A DNA stretch of 30,264 bases from JALYUA01 sp038229875 (lineage in GTDB: Bacteria > Acidobacteriota > Thermoanaerobaculia > UBA5066 > Gp7-AA6). Location of the stretch: the NCBI GenBank assembly GCA_038229875.1, contig JBBROA010000040.1:1-30264 (forward strand), written 5' to 3'. The notes under the pieces are model-generated. The model was given only the letters and a program-made list of their open reading frames with translations, was not told the origin of the DNA and searched no databases. A program made the translations under genes and the position numbers. Shown here one piece after another: positions 22,725-30,264 of the stretch; position 1 is the stretch's first letter; each line of letters begins with the position of its first letter.

Positions 22725-23126
22725 TCAGCTCTTCGCGGCCAGTGATGTCGCGAGCTCGATGGCGGCCGCCATCCCCTGCTTCTCCCGCACGCTGCGAACA
22801 CGCGCCTTCTCCGCGGGTTTCAGGCCGCGCACGTAGCCCATGTATTTTCCCAGAAGCCTCCGCAGCGCTCGCACTTTCGGCGACATCGCACGCCGCGCCC
22901 GCGGCTTGACTTCGGCGCGGGCAGCCCTGCCGGGCGGGCGTCCACGCCGGCGCCCGCCGGAAGAACCTTCCGAGAGGCTCTCCAGGGAGGCGAGCTGTTC
23001 CCTCAGGTTTCGAATCTCCTGGTCGCGCCCCCGGAGGGCCTTCTCGACCTGTGCCGGCCGCACGGCCCTCTGAGCCAACAATGCGTTCAAGACATAGTGA
23101 GATTGGTTCGGCGTCAATTTCGTCAC
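22725..23126 (-). CDS. Hypothetical basic protein with coiled coil and AT-hook-like motif
   Basis: 133 aa, GTG start. An N-terminal helical segment (TPNQSHYVLNALLAQRAVRPAQVEKAL) leads into a short coiled coil (RDQEIRNLREQLASLESL, 34-51). RRRGRPPGR at 59-67 resembles the AT-hook core GRP, flanked by Arg/Lys. Residues 82-133 form another basic helical region (MSPKVRALRRLLGKYMGYVRGLKPAEKARV). No named family. Shine-Dalgarno AGAGG lies about 6 nt before the GTG. DNA binding, perhaps nucleoid-associated, is inferred from composition only. Confidence 0.6.
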   Translation of the reverse strand: MTKLTPNQSHYVLNALLAQRAVRPAQVEKALRGRDQEIRNLREQLASLESLSEGSSGGRRRGRPPGRAARAEVKPRARRAMSPKVRALRRLLGKYMGYVRGLKPAEKARVRSVREKQGMAAAIELATSLAAKS

Positions 23127-23186
23127 CTTTTTCCTCTAAGTTGCCACTTGTCGGCTGTCGAGCCGCGCTTGATCGCGGGCCGGCAG

Positions 23187-23192
23187 TTTATA
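23187..23192 (-). promoter_or_regulatory. Possible -10 box TATAAA
   Basis: Minus strand TATAAA in a GC-rich context, giving a 5' leader of roughly 50-55 nt before GTG 23126. No good -35 at 16-18 bp. Confidence 0.3.
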
Positions 23193-23244
23193 ACAGCCCA
23201 CCGGCGGACTTTGATTGTCCAGCCATAGTCGGTGCGCGAAAACG

Positions 23245-24486
23245 TCACTTGCGGCGGACGGCAGCGGCCTTATCCTTATGAGCAGGCGGCTTCTTCCGCG
23301 ACGCGCGGGGCTTCATCTCGACGGCGGGGAGCAGGGCCTCGACCACCTCCGCCTGGATCGTCTTCCCCTCGGTCATCACATACGCCCGATGCACGACGTT
23401 GCGCAGCTCGCGGACGTTTCCCGGCCAGGAATAGAACTTCAGAAGCTCGAGCGCCCGCGGCTCCCAACCCAGGATGCCGGCCCGTTCCTGCTCTTCGATC
23501 AGTTTGCGGAAGTGTTCCGCCAGAATTCCGATGTCATCGGCGCGCTCGGACAGAGTCGGCAGCGACAACGGGAAGACATTCAGTCGATAGTAGAGGTCCT
23601 CGCGCAACTTACCTTCACCGATCGCCTCTTTCGGGTCGCGATTCGTCGCCGAGATCAGGCGCACGTCGACTTTGAGCTCCTGCGAGCCGCCGACGCGGCG
23701 CAGGGTCTTGTCCTCGAGAACGCGGAGCAGTTTCACCTGAAGCTCGGCACCCATCTCCGTAATCTCGTCCAAGAACAACGTGCCGCCCATCGCTTCTTCG
23801 AAATACCCAAGCCGGCGTTTTTCAGCACCCGTGAACGAGCCCCTCTCGTGCCCGAACAGCTCGCTCTCGATGAGCGTCGGAGAAATGGCTCCGCAGTTGA
23901 ACGCGACGAAGGGCTTTCCGGCGCGGCGGGACAGCCGGTGAATCGTTCGGGCCGCCACTTCCTTGCCGCTGCCGGAGGCGCCTGTGATCAGGACCGGCGC
24001 GTTCGAGCGAGCCACGCGTCGGATCACGTCGAAAATGCGCGACATCGCTTGCGAGCGTCCGACGAGGTCTCCCAACCGACCGGTCTCCTGCAGTTCCGCC
24101 CGCAGCGTCTCGACTTCCGTCTCCAGCCGTCTGCGGTCCGCCAGGCGGTTGAAGACAACCTCGAGCTGTGCCGGACGCAGGGGCTTCAAGAGGTAGTCGA
24201 ACGCTCCCGCGCGGAGCGCTTCGATCGCGTTGTCGATCGACCCCTGTCCGGTGATCACGATCCCTTCCCGGTCGGGATCCGACTCGCGGGCCAGCTTCAG
24301 GATCTCGATGCCGTCACCGTCTGGCAGGTGGATGTCGACGATCAGGATCCGGGGGTCGAACTCGCCGAGCGCTTTGCCCGCTTCCCGCGCCGTCCCCACC
24401 GAGAAGGTCTCGCCGCCGAGGTCCTTGATGGATTCTTCGAGCCCTTTCCGCGTCGCCATGTCGTCTTCGACGATGAGAACTTTCAA
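23245..24486 (-). CDS. NtrC-type sigma-54 activator lacking the HTH domain
   Basis: 413 aa. The receiver (1-120) has D51 as phospho-acceptor, acidic D8-D9 and K101. The AAA+ domain has Walker A GASGSGKE (169-176), the sigma-54 contact loop GSFTGA (216-221, Ser for Ala), Walker B GTLFLDE (235-241) and WPGNVREL (354-361). After it only about 52 residues remain, ending in a basic tail (RASRKKPPAHKDKAAAVRRK). The Fis-type DNA-binding domain is absent. TTG start at 24486 overlaps the upstream kinase stop (TTGA). With the sensorless kinase it forms a two-component pair. It could activate sigma-54 promoters from solution, or via another DNA-bound partner. Confidence 0.93.
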   Translation of the reverse strand: MKVLIVEDDMATRKGLEESIKDLGGETFSVGTAREAGKALGEFDPRILIVDIHLPDGDGIEILKLARESDPDREGIVITGQGSIDNAIEALRAGAFDYLLKPLRPAQLEVVFNRLADRRRLETEVETLRAELQETGRLGDLVGRSQAMSRIFDVIRRVARSNAPVLITGASGSGKEVAARTIHRLSRRAGKPFVAFNCGAISPTLIESELFGHERGSFTGAEKRRLGYFEEAMGGTLFLDEITEMGAELQVKLLRVLEDKTLRRVGGSQELKVDVRLISATNRDPKEAIGEGKLREDLYYRLNVFPLSLPTLSERADDIGILAEHFRKLIEEQERAGILGWEPRALELLKFYSWPGNVRELRNVVHRAYVMTEGKTIQAEVVEALLPAVEMKPRASRKKPPAHKDKAAAVRRK

Positions 24487-25127
24487 CGGGGTGCCTCCGG
24501 TAGATCGATCGTCGCGACGACGCGGTCTCCTTGCTGTTCGAGTCTCACGTTTCCTCCCGCCTCCGCGGCGGCCACCCGCGCGCGAGAGAGACCCATCCCC
24601 CACGGCTTACCCGGCCGGGAGGACTTCGGAAAGAAGAGCATGTCGGGATCGTCGGTCGGCAGAGACCCCGGATTTTCCACCCGCGCGAAGACCCGGCCGC
24701 CATCCCGTCCGAGGACCACCTTGACGGACTCGGGCGCCGAGGCCTCGACCGCGTTCACGACGAGCGCCTCGAGCCCCGCGGAGAGAGCCCTGGCGCTGAC
24801 CGTGACGGACGCGCCGCTCGAACCCTCGAGCCGCACCCCCGGATATCGGGACACGGTCGCGGCGGCGAGGCCGTCGAGCTCGACGGAGGCGGCGGGACCG
24901 GGATCCTCCAGAAGGAACTCGCGGCCCCGGTCGAAGAGGTCGAAGGCCTTTCCGAGCTCCCGCCGGGCCACCGTCAGCGACTCGGTCGGGTCCGTGCCGC
25001 GCCGGAGCCGCCGGTCGGCCCCCTCCAGGTGCAGCGACACCGCGGACAATGGTGTGGCGAGGTCGTGGAAAAACCGCTTTAAAAACTCACGCCTGGCAGG
25101 GGTCGCCAGGTCCTCAGTGTGGGCCAA
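24483..25127 (-). CDS. Sensorless histidine kinase
   Basis: 214 aa, cytosolic, with no input domain. A HisKA-like helix carries FFHDLATPL with H21, the phosphorylation site. The HATPase domain shows the N box EALVVNAVEAS (N125), VENPG and GMGL (177-180). The catalytic domain is compact and the second helix of the dimer region (LTVARRELGKAFDLFDRGREFLL) is short. The TTG start at 25127 is supported by AGAGGA 6 nt upstream. Coupled to the NtrC-type gene by a TTGA overlap, so these two are very likely cognate. Input must come from another protein or from the adjacent hybrid kinases. Confidence 0.88.
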   Translation of the reverse strand: MAHTEDLATPARREFLKRFFHDLATPLSAVSLHLEGADRRLRRGTDPTESLTVARRELGKAFDLFDRGREFLLEDPGPAASVELDGLAAATVSRYPGVRLEGSSGASVTVSARALSAGLEALVVNAVEASAPESVKVVLGRDGGRVFARVENPGSLPTDDPDMLFFPKSSRPGKPWGMGLSRARVAAAEAGGNVRLEQQGDRVVATIDLPEAPR

Positions 25128-25128
25128 C

Positions 25129-25144
25129 GGGCATCCTCTTTGCT
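25129..25144 (+). promoter_or_regulatory. Possible sigma-54 promoter of hybrid kinase gene
   Basis: GGGCATCCTCTTTGCT has a GG at -24 and a perfect TTTGCT -12 element with correct spacing; the -24 box is degenerate. Predicted +1 is near 25155, about 50 nt before ATG 25206. It overlaps the start of the divergent kinase gene. Confidence 0.3.
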
Positions 25145-25149
25145 AAAAA

Positions 25150-25161
25150 CCGGTTCACCGG
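25150..25161. promoter_or_regulatory. Palindrome in the divergent promoter region
   Basis: CCGGT-TC-ACCGG, in the 78-nt gap between two divergent signalling operons. Candidate operator only. Confidence 0.25.
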
Positions 25162-25205
25162 AGAACGCATCGTATGACAAGTGTTTCCGGGCAAGATACA
25201 TACCC

Positions 25206-28058
25206 ATGAGCCAGAACGCCGCCGCCCCCCGGGGTTTGAGATCCGCCCTTCGAACGCGGCTGAGGATCTATTCCGCGGTCGGCCTCGCCATCCTCGGCGC
25301 CTGGCTTTACTACACCGTGAACACCGTCCTCGGGCTCTACGACGTGACTCTCGCGATCGAGCAGAGCACCTGGCAGCGGCAGGGTGTGCTGGATGCCCAG
25401 GGGGGGTTGAAGGAGGCGGAAGAATCGCTCGAGCGGTACGTCACGGGGGGCCAGGGATACGACCTCTCGCGCCACCAGGTCGGCCGGACGGCGATGCGAA
25501 CCTCGCTCGGGTCCATCCGCCGGCGGGCGACGACCGAAGGCACCCGCGGCGCACTCGAACGGGCCGAGTCGGCGGAGGAGACCTACGCCAAAGCCGCGGA
25601 CCGGGCGATCGGGGGGTGGAGCCCGGAACAGCCCGCTATCGCTCGCCAGGTCCATGACAATCTCGCGAGGCCCGCGGCCGACAAGCTGAGGGAATTCCTC
25701 TCCGAGCTCGAGGCGCAGTTTGCGAGGAGTCAGGGATTCGCCGAAGAGCGCCTCAGGGAACGGCGCGACTCGGCGGCCACCGCGATCGGCATCCTCGCGA
25801 TCCTGATCATCGTCGGGATCTTCTGGTTCCTTTCGGACGTCGGACGCCGCATCGTCGCCCCTCTGGGGGCCGGCGCGCGCGGGCTGGAAGACCTGGCGTC
25901 GGGCCGCATCCCACCGCGTCTCCTCGACCACTCCGAAGACGAAGCGGGCGAGCTCGGCCGTCAGTTCAATCGCGTCGCGGAACAGTTCGTCGCGCGGGCG
26001 CGGGCGCTCGAGGAGCGGGACATCGAAGCCTCGGTAAACGCAATCTTGACCGTGGCCGCGACGGTCAATGACCTCTCCGGGTTTGGCACCACGATCATCG
26101 AGAAGGTCCTGGAAGTCAGCGGAGCCGCGTCCGGGGTGCTCTATCTGCCGACTCCGGAGGGAGCGTTCGAGCCGGCCGTCTCGCTCGGCGGGGCCGCCGG
26201 CGACGGCCCTGTCGGGCGCGAGGAAGCCGCGCGCGCAGCGAAGGAGCGCCGGTCCGTTTACCTGTCGGTCGATCCGAAGACGCCGACGGTCAACGTTCTC
26301 GACGGGAGAATTCTTCCACGCGAAACGGCGCACATCCCGCTCGTCTACTTCGACCACGTGGTCGGAGTGCTGGCCCTCGGCGCCACGGAGACGTTCACCG
26401 CCCGCACGCGCAACGCGCTTTCCGCGATTGCTCCTTCACTCGCGGTCGCGCTGGCCAACGCCTCCGCCAATGAGCGCGTGGCCGAGCAGTCCCGGCGGCT
26501 CTCGGAACAGAACGAGCTTCTGGAAGAGCAGCGCAGCCGGATCGGCCGCACCGCCGCAGAGCTGCAGCGGGCGGGCGAGCTGAAGGACCGCTTTCTCGCT
26601 TCGGTCTCTCACGAGCTTCGCACTCCGATGACGGTCATCCTGGGTTTTACGGGAACACTGCTGCGGGAAAACCAGGGTCCCTTGAACCCGGCGCAGCGCG
26701 ACAGCCTCGAGCGCGTGCAGCGCAACGCGAAGCTTCTTCTGGCCCTCATCAACGACATCCTCGACATCTCGAAGATCGAGGCCGGCAAGGCAGAGATGGA
26801 GAACGAGACGATCCCCCTCAGCTCCTTTCTGGCGCAGGTCGAGGCGGACTTCCGGGACGCTGCCCGCCGCAAAGGACTGCAGATCACGAGCGAAGTCGCA
26901 CCGGGGCTCACGAACGTCGTCTCCGATCCGGCCAAGCTGACGCAGATCCTTTCCAATCTGATCGGCAACGCGTTGAAGTTCACCGAAAAGGGAACCATCA
27001 GCGTCCGGGCGGAGGAGCGATCGGGCGGGAGATGGGCGCTCGTCGTGGCGGACACGGGAATCGGCATCGCGCCGGAGGAGCAGAGCAGCATCTTCGAAGA
27101 GTTCCGGCAGGGAGAAGCGCCGGAGCATCGGGGTCGCGGGGGCACGGGGCTCGGTCTCGCGATCGTGAAGAAGATGGCGCGATTTCTCGGCGGAACGATC
27201 TCGGTCGAAAGCTCGCCGGGCAAGGGCTCTCGATTCACCCTCACGCTTCCGCGCGAGGCTCCCGCGGCCGCGTCGCCGAGGGCGGCGCCCGCGCTCGAAA
27301 CGGGCCGACCGGGAATCCGAACCGTGCTGGTGGTCGATGACGATGAAGGGGTGCGCCGGCTGCTGTCCCTCGAGCTCGAGCCGTACGGCCTGAGAGTCCT
27401 CGAGGCCGGCGACGGCGCCGAGGGGGTGCGACTGGCCAGAGCGGAAAAACCCGATGTGATCCTCCTCGACGTCCTGATGCCGAGGATGAGCGGCTGGGAT
27501 GCGCTACGCGACCTGAAGGAGGCGCCGGAGACGCGCGGAATTCCGGTGATCCTGCTCTCGGTGGTCGAGAACCGCGCGTTCGGCCTCGCGCTCGGCGCCC
27601 TCGACTACCTGGTGAAACCCCTCGGGCGCTCAGAGCTTCTGGATTCTCTCGCCAGGGCCGGAGTTCTCGCCTCGCGCGGGCACATTCTGGTGGTGGACGA
27701 CGACGCGGACGTGCGGACCGTGCTCGAGCAGGAGCTCGTCGCCGCCGGGTTCCGGCCGAAGGGCGTCGGGAGCGGTGCCGCCGCTCTTGCGGAGCTCGAG
27801 CGCGAAAGGCCGACGGCCGTTATTCTGGACCTTATGATGCCCCCTCCCGACGGGTTCGAGGTGCTCTACCGGATCCGCGAAAACCCGAGATGGAGGGATC
27901 TGCCCGTCGTGATCGTCACAGCCAAGGAGCTCACCCCCGAGGACCATGCCCGGTTGAACGGTTCCGCGCAGCGGGTCCTCCGCAAGGGGAAAGACCTGCG
28001 GGGGCTCGTGCGCGAAATCCTCGAAACGATCGACGAACCGCGGGCGGCGACGGCATGA
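25206..28058 (+). CDS. Membrane hybrid histidine kinase with GAF and two C-terminal receivers
   Basis: 950 aa. TM1 at about 21-41, an extracytoplasmic helical sensor domain (about 42-190, four-helix-like, CHASE3-type layout) and TM2 at about 191-212 are followed by a HAMP (about 213-265) and a GAF domain (about 280-420). HisKA has H469 (SVSHELRTP), then HATPase_c (NLIGNALKF, DTGIG, GTGLGLAIV). Receiver 1 has D755 (ILLDVLMP) and receiver 2 has D875 (ILDLMMPP). Two receivers allow an internal phosphorelay or signal integration. No HPt domain is present. ATG 25206 has no clear Shine-Dalgarno. It is divergent from the kinase/NtrC pair and 13 nt from the next hybrid kinase gene. Confidence 0.93.
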   Translation: MSQNAAAPRGLRSALRTRLRIYSAVGLAILGAWLYYTVNTVLGLYDVTLAIEQSTWQRQGVLDAQGGLKEAEESLERYVTGGQGYDLSRHQVGRTAMRTSLGSIRRRATTEGTRGALERAESAEETYAKAADRAIGGWSPEQPAIARQVHDNLARPAADKLREFLSELEAQFARSQGFAEERLRERRDSAATAIGILAILIIVGIFWFLSDVGRRIVAPLGAGARGLEDLASGRIPPRLLDHSEDEAGELGRQFNRVAEQFVARARALEERDIEASVNAILTVAATVNDLSGFGTTIIEKVLEVSGAASGVLYLPTPEGAFEPAVSLGGAAGDGPVGREEAARAAKERRSVYLSVDPKTPTVNVLDGRILPRETAHIPLVYFDHVVGVLALGATETFTARTRNALSAIAPSLAVALANASANERVAEQSRRLSEQNELLEEQRSRIGRTAAELQRAGELKDRFLASVSHELRTPMTVILGFTGTLLRENQGPLNPAQRDSLERVQRNAKLLLALINDILDISKIEAGKAEMENETIPLSSFLAQVEADFRDAARRKGLQITSEVAPGLTNVVSDPAKLTQILSNLIGNALKFTEKGTISVRAEERSGGRWALVVADTGIGIAPEEQSSIFEEFRQGEAPEHRGRGGTGLGLAIVKKMARFLGGTISVESSPGKGSRFTLTLPREAPAAASPRAAPALETGRPGIRTVLVVDDDEGVRRLLSLELEPYGLRVLEAGDGAEGVRLARAEKPDVILLDVLMPRMSGWDALRDLKEAPETRGIPVILLSVVENRAFGLALGALDYLVKPLGRSELLDSLARAGVLASRGHILVVDDDADVRTVLEQELVAAGFRPKGVGSGAAALAELERERPTAVILDLMMPPPDGFEVLYRIRENPRWRDLPVVIVTAKELTPEDHARLNGSAQRVLRKGKDLRGLVREILETIDEPRAATA

Positions 28059-28071
28059 GAGTGCGGATCTG

Positions 28072-30063
28072 ATGGCGCGCATCCTGGTGGTCGAGGACTC
28101 CCCGGACATCCGAGCGCTCGTCCAGATGCTTCTCGAATCCGCGGGGCACGAGGTCTCGACGGCGAGCGACGGGCAGGAGGGAGTCCGCTCGGCCGGCACG
28201 GTCCGGCCGGATCTCATCCTGATGGACCTCTCCCTTCCTATCCTCTCCGGTTGGGAGGCCACGCGCGCGATCAAGTCAAATCCCGAGACGGCGCGCATTC
28301 CGGTCATCGCCGTCACCGCCCACGCGATGCAGGGAGACCGGGAGCGCGCGCTCGCCGCCGGCTGCGACGGCTTCGTGGCAAAACCGATCGACGAAGAGAC
28401 ATTCGCGTCCCTCATTCACTCGTTTCTCCTGGCGACCGGCGGTCCGCCTTCCGAGCCGGCCTCCTCGAAACCCGACCCCGCCTCGCAGGACGACACGTCG
28501 GGGCGGGTCCTGGTGGTCGACGATCAGCCCGAGGTGGCTCAGATCCTGGCGGCGGATCTGAAGGCGGAGGGCCTGCGGGTCGTCTCGGCTGCGAGCGCCT
28601 CCGAGGGGCTGGATCTCTTCCGAAAGGACCCCGCGTTCGACCTCGCGGTCGTGGATGTCATGCTCGGGCCGGACACCGGATACGAACTGACGTCCCAGCT
28701 GATCGCCACGTCGGCGGAGTACCTGCCCGTCCTGCTCGTCACGGCCGGCACCATCGACCGGGAGCGCGGCTATGCGGCGGGCGCTGACGACTTCATCGGC
28801 AAGCCGATCGAGAGCACGGAGCTGCGCGCCCGCGTGCGGTCCCTGATCCGGATCGGCCGCGCGATCCGCCTGCAGGGCCGGACCATCCGCGAACGCGCGG
28901 AGGCCTACGACAAACTGGCCGAGCTCGACCGGCTGAAGTCGGATTTTTTGTCCACCGTCTCGCACGAGCTCCGCACGCCGCTCAACACCATCATTCTTCT
29001 CTCGCATCTGATCGAGCGGGAGGGGAAGACCCCCGCGGACGAGGATCGACGCCTTCATGACGTCCGGGTGATCCGAGACAGCGCGGAGACGCTCCTCCGG
29101 ATGATCAACAACATTCTGGATCTTGCCAAGCTCGAGGCCGGCCAGCGCGATCTCCATCCGCAGAGACTCGAGTTAGCCGCCTTCCTGCGCGAGATCGCCG
29201 ACATGCTGGAGCCGCAGGCGGCCGCCAGGGGGATCCGGCTGGATCTCGAGCTCTCCCCCGACCTCGCGGAGGGCGCGGTGCTCGACCGCGAGAAGCTCTC
29301 CCGCGTCCTGATCAACCTGCTCTCGAACGGGGTGAAGTACACCCGGGAAGGAAGCGTGACTCTGCGGGCGTCTCGGTGGCAAGGCAGTTTCGCCTTCGAA
29401 GTGGAAGATACCGGGAGCGGCGTGCCGGCTCATCTGATCGCGTCCGCCTTCGAGCCCTTCCGCCAGATCCGCACCGGCAATGAGGAAGCGCCCCGCGGAA
29501 CCGGGCTCGGCCTCTCCATCTCGAAGCAGCTCGTGGAACTGATGGGTGGCGACCTGCTCTTCGACAGCCGCGAAGGGCGCGGCACCCGCGTCTCCTTCAC
29601 GCTCCCCGAGCTTCCGGCCGGCGACGCGAGTCAGCCCTCGGGTGAGAGGTGGAAGAGCGGGTCCGAGCCCGCTGGTGTCGCTCCCTCCGGGCACGCACGC
29701 AAGGTGTTGATCGTCGAAGATGACGGCTCCTCGCGATACGGTTTGAAGAGCCTGCTCGAGTCCGAGGGCTACGAGGTGTTCGAGGCTCCAGATCTCGCTT
29801 CCGCTTCCGAACAGATCCGCGCCCAGGCTCCCGAGGTGCTGGTCCTCGACATCACTCTCCCCGACGGGGACGGCGCGGCCTGGCTCGCCGCGCTCCGCGA
29901 GAAGGGACCCGTCGCGTTTCCCGTGATCGCGCTGACCGGCGTCACCGCCGACGAGGACCGCCGGCGAATCGAGCGCGCCGGCGTCAGCGCAGTGCTGCAC
30001 AAGCCCGTCAACGTCCACATGCTTTTCGAATCGCTCAGGGTCTGTCTGGAGGCGGCGCGATAG
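28072..30063 (+). CDS. Soluble hybrid histidine kinase with three receivers (REC-REC-HK-REC)
   Basis: 663 aa. Receiver 1 (1-120) has D52 (LILMDLSLP), receiver 2 (about 143-262) has D195, HisKA has H298 (TVSHELRTP), HATPase_c follows (NLLSNGVKY, GTGLGLSIS), and receiver 3 (about 545-660) has D593 (VLDITLPDG). No membrane segment and no sensory domain, so it probably takes phosphate from the neighbouring membrane kinase. Starts 13 nt after that gene; Shine-Dalgarno is not obvious. Five receivers in two adjacent proteins without an HPt domain is unusual. An output regulator is not encoded here unless it is the HTH-less NtrC protein. Confidence 0.93.
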   Translation: MARILVVEDSPDIRALVQMLLESAGHEVSTASDGQEGVRSAGTVRPDLILMDLSLPILSGWEATRAIKSNPETARIPVIAVTAHAMQGDRERALAAGCDGFVAKPIDEETFASLIHSFLLATGGPPSEPASSKPDPASQDDTSGRVLVVDDQPEVAQILAADLKAEGLRVVSAASASEGLDLFRKDPAFDLAVVDVMLGPDTGYELTSQLIATSAEYLPVLLVTAGTIDRERGYAAGADDFIGKPIESTELRARVRSLIRIGRAIRLQGRTIRERAEAYDKLAELDRLKSDFLSTVSHELRTPLNTIILLSHLIEREGKTPADEDRRLHDVRVIRDSAETLLRMINNILDLAKLEAGQRDLHPQRLELAAFLREIADMLEPQAAARGIRLDLELSPDLAEGAVLDREKLSRVLINLLSNGVKYTREGSVTLRASRWQGSFAFEVEDTGSGVPAHLIASAFEPFRQIRTGNEEAPRGTGLGLSISKQLVELMGGDLLFDSREGRGTRVSFTLPELPAGDASQPSGERWKSGSEPAGVAPSGHARKVLIVEDDGSSRYGLKSLLESEGYEVFEAPDLASASEQIRAQAPEVLVLDITLPDGDGAAWLAALREKGPVAFPVIALTGVTADEDRRRIERAGVSAVLHKPVNVHMLFESLRVCLEAAR

Positions 30064-30078
30064 GTGCCGGCCCAGGGA

Positions 30079-30097
30079 CTGTCAGCTCTCAGCTGTC
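30079..30097. repeat. Second copy of the AGCTSTC heptamer array
   Basis: CTGTCAGCTCTCAGCTGTC, identical over 19 nt to 9829-9847, begins 15 nt after the stop of the hybrid kinase gene. Confidence 0.65.
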
Positions 30098-30161
30098 CGC
30101 TAACAGCCAGAACAGCCCGGCTTCGGAGACGGCTGCCAGGTGACAGACCTCCTCACGCCTT

Positions 30162-30264
30162 TCAGGCCAGGACGTCTCTCTTCGTAAACACCAGGAACGC
30201 GAGCGCCACAGCCGCCACGGCCCAGATAGCCAGCGTGACGACCGAAAACTGGAGCGTCATGCCG
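30162..30264 (-). CDS. C-terminus of a probable ABC-2 type permease (partial)
   Basis: Minus-strand reading frame running off the right edge. The last 32 residues are MTLQFSVVTLAIWAVAAVAL followed by AFLVFTKRDVLA. This is a membrane helix ending in a basic RD motif, the usual ending of ABC-2 permeases (for example NosY-like). Start lies outside the window; an internal ATG (30260-30258) could alternatively give a 32-aa protein. Convergent with the hybrid kinase operon. Family call is weak. Confidence 0.4.
   Translation of the reverse strand, partial: GMTLQFSVVTLAIWAVAAVALAFLVFTKRDVLA

Noticed and set aside
30162..30260. Complete 32-aa membrane protein
   Set aside because: No Shine-Dalgarno visible before the edge, and the ending resembles an ABC-2 permease C-terminus, so a truncated gene is more likely.

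Overview
GC-rich bacterial chromosome segment, densely coded (33 genes plus one gene cut by the right edge; no gene-free stretch reaches 300 bases). There are no rRNA, tRNA, IS, phage or CRISPR features. The content is mostly core metabolism plus two-component signalling. High GC, a fused 2-oxoacid dehydrogenase E1, a class 1B dihydroorotate dehydrogenase, small zinc-ribbon proteins and multi-receiver hybrid kinases would fit an uncultured soil or subsurface lineage such as Acidobacteriota (Thermoanaerobaculia-like). This placement is inference only; no marker gene is present.

Layout. 26-98: a structured element. 132-1339 (+): a split-barrel flavin-fold protein and an SDR. 1361-4624 (-): pyrK-pyrD-pyrF-GDPD operon. 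4748-7626 (-): zinc-ribbon protein, TPR protein and fused E1. 7848-7967 (-): 39-aa membrane protein, divergent from nadA. 8055-12361 (+): nadA, superoxide dismutase, nadC, nadB. 12402-15672 (+): receiver-like protein with a histone-H1-like tail, PIG-V-like mannosyltransferase, M20 dipeptidase. 15691-20960 (-): asd-lysC-dapB-dapA-dapD plus a zinc-ribbon gene, the lysine/diaminopimelate pathway. 21000-22272 (+): zinc-ribbon membrane protein, DUF5670 mini-protein, DUF3052-like protein. 22321-23126 (-): PilZ-like and AT-hook-like proteins. 23245-25127 (-): a sensorless histidine kinase and an NtrC-type regulator lacking a DNA-binding domain. 25206-30063 (+): two hybrid kinases carrying five receivers. 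Right edge (-): C-terminus of a probable ABC-2 permease.

How genes work together. De novo pyrimidine, NAD and lysine/DAP synthesis are each represented by compact gene clusters. Within the pyr, dap and kinase-regulator operons, successive genes overlap by GTGA, ATGA or TTGA, implying translational coupling.

Main signals beyond ordinary annotation. (1) At eight genes, mostly the first of a transcription unit, a TANNNT box lies 6-10 nt before the start codon with no good Shine-Dalgarno, a leaderless-mRNA signature. (2) Heptanucleotide tandem repeats follow the stop codons of four genes. (3) Three or four sigma-54-type -24/-12 sites precede small membrane or zinc-ribbon genes and a hybrid kinase, in the same window as a bEBP that has no HTH. 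(4) A phosphoreceiver-like domain is fused to a Pro10 tract and a lysine-rich histone-like tail. I saw no single cluster that is clearly a new defence or biosynthetic system; the regulatory architecture is the most novel part.
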